Source of the DNA: Metarhizobium sp017305935
Lineage (GTDB): Bacteria; Pseudomonadota; Alphaproteobacteria; Rhizobiales; Rhizobiaceae
Assembly: GCF_029601685.1 (NCBI RefSeq)
Contig: NZ_JARRIR010000002.1
Location: 186,001 to 250,000, forward strand
Length of the DNA: 64,000 nucleotides
Direction: 5' to 3'
The position numbers and the translations under genes are program-made. A model generated the notes under the pieces. The model was given only the letters and a program-made list of their open reading frames with translations, had not been told where the DNA came from and ran no database searches. Shown here one piece after another: positions 22,160-31,476 of the stretch (within the stretch, counting starts at the first letter, position 1; the number at the start of each line of letters is the position of its first letter).

Positions 22160-25100
22160 ATTTTCGGCAGGACGTCGAAATTGAGGGGCGGCGTGTTGCC
22201 GTTCGCACCGCCGGAACCGGCATCGGGCGTGGCCGCCGGCGCCTGCTGCTGCAACTTCTGCTGTTCCTGAAGGCGGCGCTCGGCCTCCGCCTTTTCCTGG
22301 GCTGCCTTTGCCAGGGCCTCGCGGCGCAGGCGCTCGGCCTCCCGCGCCAGTTGCCGCAGGCGGATTTCCTCGGCCCGGCGCATCTGCTCTTCCGCTGCCG
22401 CGCGCTCGCGCGCCGCCTGGCGTTCGTCGGCACGGTATTTGTAGAGCGCGACTTCGCGGCGCAGCCGCTGCTTTTCCAGCACGTTCGATTGCAGCCGCTC
22501 GACGCGGCGGCGCTCACGCTCGAAGGCGCGCAGCGACAGGAACCCGGTGAGATCGGCGGCATCGATGGTGCGCTGTGGCGCGGCGATGGGGCCGGCATAA
22601 TTCAGGGTGATGCCCGGCTCGGCCCCCGACAGCGCCTCCGCGCCCGGATTGAAGGCGACGGCCACACCCGCCTGCAGGCTCTCGCCGGCAAGATCGATTG
22701 CCGCATCCGCCGATAGCTGCGCCTGATCGGTCGCGACCGCGACATTCTGGGCTCTGACGATGCCGGAGGTGAGGTTGAACGGCACGACGAAGGGCGGCAG
22801 TTCCGTCTCGCCCTGGTCGAGCGCGGCAATCGCCGGCGGCAAGACGCGCTCCTGCGTCAGTTCGCCCTGCATGGCATCGACCGCGGGAATGAGCATCGGC
22901 AGCACCGCGAGATTCAGTCCGTTGATCTTGGTGCCGTTGAAACCGAGTTCGCCGGAGCCGCTGGCCGAGCCGAACAGATCGGCGACCGACTTGCCGGTGG
23001 CTTCCGCCGACATTTCCAGCCGGAATTTTCCGCTCGCCACGGGGCTGCCGGCATATTGCCAGACGATGGCCGCCGTATCGCCATCGGCCACCGTAAGCTG
23101 GGTTTGCAGGAAGCCGTTGCCATTGGCATTGCCGAGCGACAGGCGGCCGCTGAGCTTACCACCGCTCCAGTTGCCCTGAATATCGTCAAGCGTCACCTGC
23201 TCGCCATTGAAGCCGAGATTGGCGGTGAAATCCCGGATCGGTCCGAACAGGCCGGGCGAGACCGACTGCACCGCGACCTTGGCGGCGATGCTGAGACCGC
23301 CGACCAGCTTCGGCAGCGGCGTCGCCGCATACCGGCTGGTCGCGGCGTCGACGAGCGGGCCATAGACCAGTTCAGCCAGAGTGCCCAGATCGGCGGTGGC
23401 AAGCTTGAGATCGGCCGAGGCAGTGAACGACGGCGCGTCGCGCGTCACCGACACGCCGCCATTGATGGTATTGCCGCCAGCAGAAATCGCGAGATTCTGG
23501 AAGTCCACCTTGGCGGCATCGATGGCGAGGTCCGCAGTCGCCTTCAATGGCAGGCCGGTGCCGATCTGCGGCAGCGGCAGAGCGTTCATGATCAGATAGG
23601 GCTCGATATCGGCGCTTTCGAGCGTCAGCTTCATCTGCCCGGCAAGGAAATTCGCAGCCGAGAGATCCACCTTGCCGCCAGCGCTGAACGCAGTCTGCTG
23701 GGTGTTGAAGGTGACGGTCGTATCGGCCGAGGTCCCGTCGTCGCTCTTGACGCGTACGGCCAGCACGCCGTTGCTGTCGGCCTCCAGCGGCAGCGGCTCG
23801 AAGCCGGCCTGGCCGAACAGGATCGAGGTCACGGGGTTTTCCAGTGTCGCATCGAAGCCGATGGCGCTGGTCTTGCTCATCAGATCGGCAAGGCGGAAAT
23901 CGAGGTTGACGCGGCTGCCATTGGTGACGCCAGCCATCTTGACGCTCAGGCCGCTACCGTCGTCGCCGCCGAGCGCCAGCGTCAGCTTCAGGTCGGAATT
24001 GGCAAACCAGGCGGCATTGCGCACCAGCCGGTCGATGGCCGGATGCGGCGGCAGGTGCTGGCGCAGCATCGTCAGGAACGGCCCGGGATCGAAAGCCTGG
24101 AAGGTCATCCGCCCCGTGCCCGTATATTTGGCAAGCGTGCCCTCCGCTCGGCCGATCGCCGTCAGCGCCGCGCCCGCCAGATTGCCGACCGTCAGCCGCT
24201 CCAGCGACAAGGCGCCATCGGCAACGGTGAAGACGGTATCGACATTTTCCGCCTCGACACCGAAGGCGATGAATTTCGAGGCCTTGAGCTGGGCGGCGAT
24301 GCGATGGTCGAGCAGGCCGCTATCGGCCTCCTGGCCGGCGACGATGCCGGCGATGGCGCGCAATACGTCGAAATCGATCGTGTTGCCGTTGAGGTCCATC
24401 GAGATGCTGGGCGCCTGCTTGTCGAGCGCCTGCCGTTCCAGACGGCCGTGCAGGATATCCTGGCCCGCGATGAATTCCAGCCGCTCGAAGCGCTGCAGTT
24501 CCGGCGTCAGGCTGACCAGCGCCGAAAATCCGACACTTTTCAGTTTCCGGATCGCCGGATCGACATTGCCCGACAGCCAACTCGCAAGTCCCGAAGGCTG
24601 ATTGGACGCGACGAGCATCTCGCCACTGAAGGCCGCCTCGGACCCTAACGAAAGCATGCCCTTGGCTTCGATCTGGGTTCGGCCCGGCAGGGTGGCGACG
24701 GCATTGTCGACCGCCCAGCCGTCGCCGGCCGGGCGCACGTCCAGCTTCACGTCGCGGATGGTGGTATCGCCGATGACGATGGCCGGCAGGCGCAGATTGG
24801 CCTTGCCCGGCACCTGCGGCACGGGAACGGCCGCCAGCGTCTCCATGAACAGGCCCAGCCGCTCCTTGGCGGAAATCGAGGCATTGCGGCCCGTCTTGCC
24901 ACGCTCGCCCTGATTGCCGAAGCGGTTGACGTCGATCTGCTGGCCCTCGGCGGTCAGCAGGAATTGCGCCTGCTTGCCGGTGTCGAGCGTCGCCTCGCCG
25001 GTAATGACGTAAGGGTCGTCAAGCGCGCCGACTTCCATGCGATAGGCCGGAACGCGCATGCTTTCATTGGTCAGTTCGAAGGAGCCGGTCAGGCGCGGCG

Positions 25101-25881
25101 GCGGCGTATCGGCCTTGTCGCGCTTGACCGCCGCTGCCTTTGACGTCGCCGACATGGAAAACGCGCCCTGATAGATCGGCCGGCTGTCGACCAGCTTCAA
25201 TTCGCCGTCCAGCTCGATCTCGAAAGGCCGCGTCTGCGGCATGATCTTCGATTTCAGCCGCATGCCGGCGGCACCCGGCTCCGGCTGGCCGCTCACCAGC
25301 GAGAAAGCGCCCTTTTCGCCGTCCAGCGCGGCATTGCCCTCGATGCGCCACGGCCCGGCCAGCGATTTCGCCGACATTTCAGCCGAGAGATCGGAAATCA
25401 GGCGCGTACGCCCGGACTGATCGTCGATGAATTCGACCCGACCGCCGGTAACATGCACGTTTTCGAGAACGACCGAGCGCGCCGGAATATCGGCGCGGCT
25501 GCCGCGCATCCAGTCCAGCGTGCCGTCCTTCAGCAGGCGCACGCGCGCCACCGGCTCCTCGATGCGCATGTCGAAGATCAATGCTTCGCCGGAGAGAAAG
25601 GGCGCAAGCTCGGCATCCATGGAAAAACGCTCGACGCGCACCAGCGGCGTGCCGTCCGCTTCCTGGCCGACGCGAACGTCATGCAGGGTCACCGACGGAA
25701 ATGGCAGCAGCCGGGCATCGACGGCGCCATGCACGACCACCTTCTTGCCGATGATTCGGCTGGCCTGCGCCTCAAAATCCTTGCGGAAATCGGTCCAGTC
25801 CACGAAGAGCGGCGCCAATAGCGCTGAAAACAGCACCACGACCAGCAAGCCGCCCAGAAAAACCAGAATCCGCCCTACCAC
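22153..25881 (-). CDS. Giant AsmA-family envelope protein
   Basis: About 1242 residues. One N-terminal membrane helix (GRILVFLGGLLVVVLFSALLAPLFV) leads into the AsmA domain (DWTDFRKDFEAQASRIIGKKVVVHGAVDARLLPFPSVTLHDVRVG), then a long repetitive beta-rich periplasmic region as in AsmA/TamB-type proteins, which span the periplasm and are linked to phospholipid transport. The last 150 residues are a charged coiled coil (Arg/Glu/Ala-rich) with a Gln/Pro tail, unusual for AsmA. I place the start at GTG 25881 (AAGGA four bases upstream); other in-frame starts up to 25998 would add residues unlike the family. Its 3' end overlaps the RHH gene by 7 bp. Confidence 0.88.
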   Translation of the reverse strand: MVGRILVFLGGLLVVVLFSALLAPLFVDWTDFRKDFEAQASRIIGKKVVVHGAVDARLLPFPSVTLHDVRVGQEADGTPLVRVERFSMDAELAPFLSGEALIFDMRIEEPVARVRLLKDGTLDWMRGSRADIPARSVVLENVHVTGGRVEFIDDQSGRTRLISDLSAEMSAKSLAGPWRIEGNAALDGEKGAFSLVSGQPEPGAAGMRLKSKIMPQTRPFEIELDGELKLVDSRPIYQGAFSMSATSKAAAVKRDKADTPPPRLTGSFELTNESMRVPAYRMEVGALDDPYVITGEATLDTGKQAQFLLTAEGQQIDVNRFGNQGERGKTGRNASISAKERLGLFMETLAAVPVPQVPGKANLRLPAIVIGDTTIRDVKLDVRPAGDGWAVDNAVATLPGRTQIEAKGMLSLGSEAAFSGEMLVASNQPSGLASWLSGNVDPAIRKLKSVGFSALVSLTPELQRFERLEFIAGQDILHGRLERQALDKQAPSISMDLNGNTIDFDVLRAIAGIVAGQEADSGLLDHRIAAQLKASKFIAFGVEAENVDTVFTVADGALSLERLTVGNLAGAALTAIGRAEGTLAKYTGTGRMTFQAFDPGPFLTMLRQHLPPHPAIDRLVRNAAWFANSDLKLTLALGGDDGSGLSVKMAGVTNGSRVNLDFRLADLMSKTSAIGFDATLENPVTSILFGQAGFEPLPLEADSNGVLAVRVKSDDGTSADTTVTFNTQQTAFSAGGKVDLSAANFLAGQMKLTLESADIEPYLIMNALPLPQIGTGLPLKATADLAIDAAKVDFQNLAISAGGNTINGGVSVTRDAPSFTASADLKLATADLGTLAELVYGPLVDAATSRYAATPLPKLVGGLSIAAKVAVQSVSPGLFGPIRDFTANLGFNGEQVTLDDIQGNWSGGKLSGRLSLGNANGNGFLQTQLTVADGDTAAIVWQYAGSPVASGKFRLEMSAEATGKSVADLFGSASGSGELGFNGTKINGLNLAVLPMLIPAVDAMQGELTQERVLPPAIAALDQGETELPPFVVPFNLTSGIVRAQNVAVATDQAQLSADAAIDLAGESLQAGVAVAFNPGAEALSGAEPGITLNYAGPIAAPQRTIDAADLTGFLSLRAFERERRRVERLQSNVLEKQRLRREVALYKYRADERQAARERAAAEEQMRRAEEIRLRQLAREAERLRREALAKAAQEKAEAERRLQEQQKLQQQAPAATPDAGSGGANGNTPPLNFDVLPKIQ

Positions 25882-26001
25882 CGCATCCTTACTCCGCTGC
25901 GCCCCCCGCAGGCTTTCGCGCACATGCCGCCACTTCGCCGACACCTTAGAGGGTTTCCGCTCTTCTTCGAAAGGCGAAAACGCTCTACGTCCTTGCAATA
26001 C

Positions 26002-26045
26002 GCATTTCCGAGCGGAAAACCGCTATCCACTTTTCCTGAAAATGC
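26002..26045 (+). repeat. Dispersed palindromic repeat, copy 4
   Basis: 44 bp, GCATTTCCGAGCGGAAAACC to TTTTCCTGAAAATGC, in the opposite orientation to the 4490 copy. It lies between the start of the AsmA gene and the end of the FAD oxidase gene. Confidence 0.85.
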
Positions 26046-26080
26046 TTTACCGGCAAAGCGCCGCGCACCAAAGCATGGTT

Positions 26081-27493
26081 TCAATCAAGATGGAAGATTT
26101 TTCCGGGGTTGAAGATATTGTCGGGATCGAGCGCACGCTTGACCTGGCGCATGAGATCGACGGCGCCGCCAAGTTCGCGTTCCAAATAGGGAATCTTGCC
26201 CTGGCCGATGCCGTGCTCGCCGGTGCAGGTGCCGTCCATGGCCAGCGCTCGCGTGTTCAGCCGGGCGACGAAGGCTTCGGCCTTGGCAAGCTCGGCCGGG
26301 TCGGTATCGTCGATCACCAGGCTGACATGGAAATTGCCGTCGCCGGCATGGCCGACGATCGGACCGGTAAGGCCATGGGCGTTGATGTCGTCCTCGGTCT
26401 CGGCGACGCAATCGGCAAAACGCGAGATCGGCACGCAGACATCGGTGGCGATGACATTGCAGCTGGAGCGAAGGCTCTTGGCGGAGAAATAGACGTCATG
26501 GCGCGCCTTCCAGAGTTTCGCCCGCGCCTGCGGATCGCTGGTCCAGTCGAACGCACCGCCGCCGCATTCGGCGACGACGGCGGAGAATTCCTCCGATTGC
26601 AGCTTCACGCTGTCCTCGCTGCCATGGAATTCCACGAACAACGTCGGCTGCTCGATCAACGACAAGCCGGAATAGGCGTTGCAGGCGCGGATCTGCAGCG
26701 CATTGACCAGTTCGATCCGGGCCACGGGAATCCCGAGCTGGATGGTCATGATGACGGCATTGGAGGCATCGCGCAGCGTCGGAAAACCGCACACACCGCC
26801 GGCGATGACGGCCGGAATGCCCTGCAGGCGCAGCGTCACCGAGGTCAGGACACCGAGCGTGCCTTCGGCGCCGACGAAGAGCCGCGTCAGGTCATAGCCG
26901 GCCGAGGATTTTCGCGCCCGCCGGGCGGTGCGGATTTCTTCGCCGCTGGCGGTCACGGCGGTTACCGAGAGTACATTGTCCTTCATCGTGCCGTAGCGCA
27001 CGGCATTGGTGCCGGAGGCACGCGTCGAGGCCATTCCGCCGATCGAGGCGTTGGCGCCGGGATCGATGGGAAAGAACAGGCCGGTGTCGCGCAGATGGAC
27101 ATTGAGCTGCTCACGGGTGACGCCGGGCTCGACGGTGCAGTCGAGATCCTCGGCATTGACCGAGAGAATGCGATTCATCTTCGAGAAATCGATGGAGATG
27201 CCGCCGGAGGGCGCATTCACCTGTCCCTCAAGCGAAGAACCGGTGCCGAAGGGAATGACCGGCACCTTCAGGGCGGCGCAGCAGCGCACCACCTCTTTCA
27301 CGTCATCGGCGCTTTCGGCGAAGACGACGCCATCGGGAAGCTGCGGGGGAATATAGGTCAGCGTGTGCGCATGCTGGTGTCGTATCGCCTCGCCGGTCTG
27401 GAAACGCTCGCCGAACTGCGCCTTCAGCTTCTCCATTGCCCGGGCGATACCCTCTTCGTTGCGCGTGCCCGCGCGCAGATCCTGCAGCGCCAT
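26081..27493 (-). CDS. FAD-linked oxidase (D-lactate dehydrogenase/GlcD-type)
   Basis: A 470-residue flavoprotein of the FAD-binding-4 / FAD-oxidase-C class, which includes cytochrome-linked D-lactate dehydrogenase and glycolate oxidase GlcD. The FAD-binding half has VPVIPFGTGSSLEGQV, TVEPGVTREQLNVHLRDTGLFFPIDPGANASIGGMASTRASGTNAVRYGTMKDNVL; the C-terminal half has GHAGDGNFHVSLVI and GTCTGEHGIGQGKIPYL...ALDPDNIFNPGKIF. No Fe-S domain is fused and no glcE/glcF lie nearby, which favours a D-lactate dehydrogenase. ATG 27493 has GGGAGAGG five bases upstream. Confidence 0.9.
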   Translation of the reverse strand: MALQDLRAGTRNEEGIARAMEKLKAQFGERFQTGEAIRHQHAHTLTYIPPQLPDGVVFAESADDVKEVVRCCAALKVPVIPFGTGSSLEGQVNAPSGGISIDFSKMNRILSVNAEDLDCTVEPGVTREQLNVHLRDTGLFFPIDPGANASIGGMASTRASGTNAVRYGTMKDNVLSVTAVTASGEEIRTARRARKSSAGYDLTRLFVGAEGTLGVLTSVTLRLQGIPAVIAGGVCGFPTLRDASNAVIMTIQLGIPVARIELVNALQIRACNAYSGLSLIEQPTLFVEFHGSEDSVKLQSEEFSAVVAECGGGAFDWTSDPQARAKLWKARHDVYFSAKSLRSSCNVIATDVCVPISRFADCVAETEDDINAHGLTGPIVGHAGDGNFHVSLVIDDTDPAELAKAEAFVARLNTRALAMDGTCTGEHGIGQGKIPYLERELGGAVDLMRQVKRALDPDNIFNPGKIFHLD

Positions 27494-27568
27494 GTGAACC
27501 TCTCCCCTGATAACATGATGAAAATCCCGGCGCATCGGCTGCGCCGGGATGGAGCGGACCGGTGGCGA

Positions 27569-28234
27569 TCAGCCCTGGGTGATCGGGGCGATGGTGATTT
27601 CCACGCGCCGGTTCTGGGCCCGGCCGGCGGCGCTGGCGTTGGAGGCGATGGGCTGGCTGGGACCGAAGCCCATGGCCGAGACGCGACGCTGGTCGATGCC
27701 CTGGTCGCCGAGATAGTTGGCGACGGAATAGGCACGGCGCTGCGACAGATCCTGGTTATGCGCGAGGCTGCCGGTCGAATCGGTATGGCCGTTGACGTCG
27801 ATCAGCGTGCGGTTGAACTTGCGCAGCACGACGGCGACCGAATTCAGCGTCGGGAAGAAGGCCGGGCTGATCGCATCCTGATCGGTGGCGAAGGTGATGT
27901 TGGAAGGCATGTTGAGAATGATGCGGTCGCCGGCGCGTGTCACCGAAATGCCGGTGCCCTGGAGCTGGGCGCGCAATTCCGCTTCCTGGCTGTCCATGTA
28001 ATTGCCGATGGCGCCGCCGGCCAGGGCCCCGATACCGGCGCCGATCAGCGCCGCATTGCGCCGCCCGACCGGCGAACCGCCAACGGCAAGGCCGCCGAGC
28101 GCGCCGAGACCGGCGCCGATCATCGCGCCGCCGGCGGTGTTCGATACCTTCTGTTCGCCGGTATAGGGATCGGTCGTGGTGCAACCGGACAGATAGACCG
28201 CCGCAACGCCAACAATGGCCAGTTTCTTCAGCAT
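27569..28234 (-). CDS. OmpA-family outer-membrane lipoprotein with glycine-zipper
   Basis: A 221-residue lipoprotein: signal MLKKLAIVGVAAVYLSGC with the lipobox Cys at 18. Glycine-zipper segments follow (NTAGGAMIGAGLGALGGLAVGG and AALIGAGIGALAGGAIGNYMD), then an OmpA/MotB peptidoglycan-binding domain (INMPSNITFATDQDAISPAF...IDVNGHTDSTGSLAHNQDLSQRRAYSVANYLGDQGIDQRRVSAMGFG...NRRVEITI). It probably tethers the outer membrane to peptidoglycan, like YiaD/Pal-type proteins. ATG 28234 is required for a proper signal peptide; upstream in-frame starts are rejected. Confidence 0.93.
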   Translation of the reverse strand: MLKKLAIVGVAAVYLSGCTTTDPYTGEQKVSNTAGGAMIGAGLGALGGLAVGGSPVGRRNAALIGAGIGALAGGAIGNYMDSQEAELRAQLQGTGISVTRAGDRIILNMPSNITFATDQDAISPAFFPTLNSVAVVLRKFNRTLIDVNGHTDSTGSLAHNQDLSQRRAYSVANYLGDQGIDQRRVSAMGFGPSQPIASNASAAGRAQNRRVEITIAPITQG

Positions 28235-28320
28235 CGGTAAGCCTGCTCCTTTGAGAGTCGAATTCAAAACCCTCATAGCATGAATCGCGGCAAATTCATG
28301 GGGGAGCGGCAAAATGCCGA

Positions 28321-28341
28321 ACCGCCGTTTTATTCGGCGGC
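28321..28341 (-). terminator. Hairpin enclosing the RND transporter stop codon
   Basis: CCGCCG (28322-28327), loop TTTTATT, CGGCGG (28335-28340). On the minus strand the TAA stop of the RND gene (28332-28330) is in the loop. No T-run follows, so this may be a 3' structure rather than a terminator. Confidence 0.35.
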
Positions 28342-31300
28342 CGCGGCTGGCATTTCCGCATCATTGGCCGCCGTCGTCAGTCGCCCGGCATGGGCCATTT
28401 CGGCATGCAGGCGCTGCTCCTCGTCGGCATGCGGCTTGGCGAAACGGGCAATCAGCAGATAGGCGACCGGGGTGACGAACAGGGTCACCAGCGTCGCCAT
28501 GCCGAGCCCGCCGACGATCACCCAGCCCAGCGCATTGCGCGCCTCGGCCCCCGCCCCATGGGCGAAGACCAGCGGCACACCGCCGAGAATGGTAGCGATC
28601 ATCGTCATCATCACCGGCCGCAGCCGGATCGAGCAGGCCTTTTCGATGGCGACACGCACGCCCTCGCCATGGTCGCGAAGCTGGTTGGCGAATTCGACGA
28701 TCAGGATGCCGTTCTTCGCCATGACCCCGACCAGCAGCACGAGGCCGATCTGGCTATAGATATTGAGGCTCGATCCGGTCAGCACCAGCGCAAAGACGGC
28801 GCAGGCCAGCCCCAGCGGCACCGTCGTCATGATGATGATCGAGCTCAGCACGCTTTCGAACTGCGCCGCCAGCACCAGGAAGATGATGGCGATGGCGAAA
28901 CCGAAGGTCAGCGCCATGCTGGAGGAATTGTCCTGCAAGGTCGCCGCCTCCGCCAGCGGCAGGATGCGCGCCCCCGGCGGCAACAACGGCGCGGCGATGC
29001 GTTGTGCTTCGGCCAGTGCATCGCCCAGCGCCAGCCCCGGCGCCAGGTCGGCGGTGATCGCCACCGACGACAATTGCTGCTCGCGGGTCAATTGCGGCGC
29101 GACGGCGCGTTCATCGAGCGAGGCGATGGTTGCCATCGGCACGATCTTGCCGTCGCCGGTCTTGACGAACAGATTTTCGAGATCGGTCGGATCGTCGATC
29201 GGCCGTGTATTGGAGGTCAGAAGCACCGGATAGGCCTCGCCGTCGACATAGACGTCGACCACCGAGCGGCTGTCGAGCAGCGACTGGATGGCGGTGGACA
29301 GGCCGGCGATGTTGACGCCCATGTCGGAGGCGCGCTCGCGGTCGATGGCGACCGAAAGCTGGGCCTGCGTCGGCTCATTGGTCAGGCGCGGCTGGCTGAA
29401 GCTGGCGTTCTCGTCCATCGCCTGCACGACCTTCTGCGCCGCGGCTGTCAGCTTCTCGTTGTCGCTGCCGAGAATGGCGAATTGCAGGCCGCTGCCGGCG
29501 CCGCGAATGCGCAGGCTGTTGGACTGGATGACGTTGACGCGCAGACCCGGCACCAGCGCCGTGGCGGCATTGATGTCGGAGACGATGTCGCTCTGGCTGC
29601 GCTCGCGCGCATCCCAGGGGGCCAGCGTCAGCACCATGAAGCCGTTATTCGACTGGTTGTTCATACCCGAGATCGAATAGACGTTGCGGATTTCGCCAGA
29701 AGCGCGCAACGGCTCCAACCCCTCCTCCACGCGCTGCATCTGGTCCTGCGTATAGGCGAGGCTGACGCCCTGCGGCGCCGTCACCCGCAGCATGACCATG
29801 GCGCGGTCCTCGCGCGGCGTCAATTCGCTGGTCACCATGGTGAAGGCCAGCACCGCCGCGACAGCAAACACTCCACCGACAGCGATCACCACCACCGGCG
29901 CGTTGAGGCAGGCGCGCAGCAGGCGCAGATAGATGTCGGAGAACCGATCCCCGATCCAGCCGAGAACGCCGTGATGCTCGACCATCTCCCTGGTCAGCAT
30001 GCGCGAGGCGAGCATGGGGCAGAGCGTCAACGCCACGATCGACGACAGGCCGACGGAAAAGGCGAGCACGAAGCCGAATTCTCGAAACAGCCCGCCCACC
30101 TGCCCCGGCAGGAAGGACAGCGGAATGAAGACAGCCGCCAGCGTCGCCGTCGTCGCGATCACCGCGAAGAAGACCTCGCGCGTGCCGAGAACGGCTGCGG
30201 CGCGCGGCTGCAATCCCTGCCCGCGCCGCCGCACGATGTTTTCCAGCACCACGATGGCGTCATCGACCACGAGCCCGGTCGCCAGCACGATGGCGAGCAG
30301 CGTCAGGATGTTGATCGAAAACCCCATCAGATAGGTGGCGGCGATCGTGCCGATCAGCGCCACCGGCATGGTGATCGCCGGAATGATCGTCGCCCGCCAG
30401 TCGCGCAGGAAGAGATAGATGACGACCACGACGATGATCGCCGAGAGGATCAACGCCAGTTCCACCTCATGGATCGCACCCTCGATGAAGGCGGCGTCAT
30501 CGCTGGTAATGGCGATATGGACGCCCTGCGGCACGGCGGCGGAGAGCTCGTCGACGGCGGCGCGCACGCCGGTTGAAATATCGAGCGTATTCGATTGCGC
30601 CTGGCGGATGATGCCGAGGCCGATGCCGGTAACGCCGTTGGAGCGCAGCGCCGTCGTGCCGTCACGCGGGCCGAGCGTCACGCTGGCGACATCGCCGAGC
30701 CGCACCCGGTTCTGGATGATGAGGTTTTCGAAATCCTGCGGCTTGGTGAGGTTGGCGGTGGCGCGCACGACGATATCCTGGGTCGTGCTGGTGATCGAGC
30801 CGGCCGGCACATCCATGGAGGCGGTCTGCAACATGGTCGAGAGGTCGGCGACCGTCAGCCCGCGGCTGGCCAGCGCCGTCTGGTCGATATCGACACGAAA
30901 AACCTTTTCCTGGTCACCATAGAGCTGGACGTCGGCGACGCCGTCGACGGCGGCGAGACGGTCGGAAATTTGCTTGTCGACGAGCTGCGTCAGATCGTCC
31001 ATGCTGAGCGTATCGGAGGTGACCGCAAGCCGCATGACCGGCTGCGAATCGGCATCCGCCTTGACGATCTGCGGCGCATCGACATTGTCGGGCAGTTGCG
31101 ACTGGATGCGGCCGATGGCGTCGCGCACATCGCTGGCGGCGACCGCCAGATCGGTCTTGTCGGTGAATTCCAGCGTCACCCGGCTGGATCCGAAGGAGGA
31201 CGAGGAGGAAATCGATTTCAACCCGCTGACCCGGGCGACGCCGCCCTCGATGATGCGGGTGATCTGCTGGTCGATGGTCTGGGGTGCCGCGCCGTCCAGC

Positions 31301-31476
31301 GTGGTGCGCACGGTGATCACCGGCTGGTCGGTATCCGGCAACTCGCGCACCTCGATGCCGAACCAGGCGGCAAGGCCGGCGACGACCATCAGCGTGTTGA
31401 ACACCAGCGCCAGGATCGGGCGGCGGATGAACAGGGCGGTGAATCCCCCGGATTTTCCTTCCGTCGAGGCGCTCAT
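28330..31476 (-). CDS. RND-family efflux pump inner-membrane transporter
   Basis: This 1048-residue transporter of the HAE1/AcrB superfamily is proton-driven and trimeric and works with the adjacent adaptor and an outer-membrane channel encoded elsewhere. It starts ALFIRRPILALVFNTLMVVAGLAAWFGIEVRELPDTDQP, a MexF/MdtB-like opening. The helix-4 region LAIVLATGLVVDDAIVVLENIVRRR contains the Asp pair for proton relay. C-terminal helices include QIGLVLLVGVMAKNGILIVEFANQLRD. The length is complete. ATG 31476 overlaps the adaptor's stop (ATGA). Substrates (drugs, flavonoids, detergents) cannot be told from the sequence. Confidence 0.95.
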   Translation of the reverse strand: MSASTEGKSGGFTALFIRRPILALVFNTLMVVAGLAAWFGIEVRELPDTDQPVITVRTTLDGAAPQTIDQQITRIIEGGVARVSGLKSISSSSSFGSSRVTLEFTDKTDLAVAASDVRDAIGRIQSQLPDNVDAPQIVKADADSQPVMRLAVTSDTLSMDDLTQLVDKQISDRLAAVDGVADVQLYGDQEKVFRVDIDQTALASRGLTVADLSTMLQTASMDVPAGSITSTTQDIVVRATANLTKPQDFENLIIQNRVRLGDVASVTLGPRDGTTALRSNGVTGIGLGIIRQAQSNTLDISTGVRAAVDELSAAVPQGVHIAITSDDAAFIEGAIHEVELALILSAIIVVVVIYLFLRDWRATIIPAITMPVALIGTIAATYLMGFSINILTLLAIVLATGLVVDDAIVVLENIVRRRGQGLQPRAAAVLGTREVFFAVIATTATLAAVFIPLSFLPGQVGGLFREFGFVLAFSVGLSSIVALTLCPMLASRMLTREMVEHHGVLGWIGDRFSDIYLRLLRACLNAPVVVIAVGGVFAVAAVLAFTMVTSELTPREDRAMVMLRVTAPQGVSLAYTQDQMQRVEEGLEPLRASGEIRNVYSISGMNNQSNNGFMVLTLAPWDARERSQSDIVSDINAATALVPGLRVNVIQSNSLRIRGAGSGLQFAILGSDNEKLTAAAQKVVQAMDENASFSQPRLTNEPTQAQLSVAIDRERASDMGVNIAGLSTAIQSLLDSRSVVDVYVDGEAYPVLLTSNTRPIDDPTDLENLFVKTGDGKIVPMATIASLDERAVAPQLTREQQLSSVAITADLAPGLALGDALAEAQRIAAPLLPPGARILPLAEAATLQDNSSSMALTFGFAIAIIFLVLAAQFESVLSSIIIMTTVPLGLACAVFALVLTGSSLNIYSQIGLVLLVGVMAKNGILIVEFANQLRDHGEGVRVAIEKACSIRLRPVMMTMIATILGGVPLVFAHGAGAEARNALGWVIVGGLGMATLVTLFVTPVAYLLIARFAKPHADEEQRLHAEMAHAGRLTTAANDAEMPAAAAE

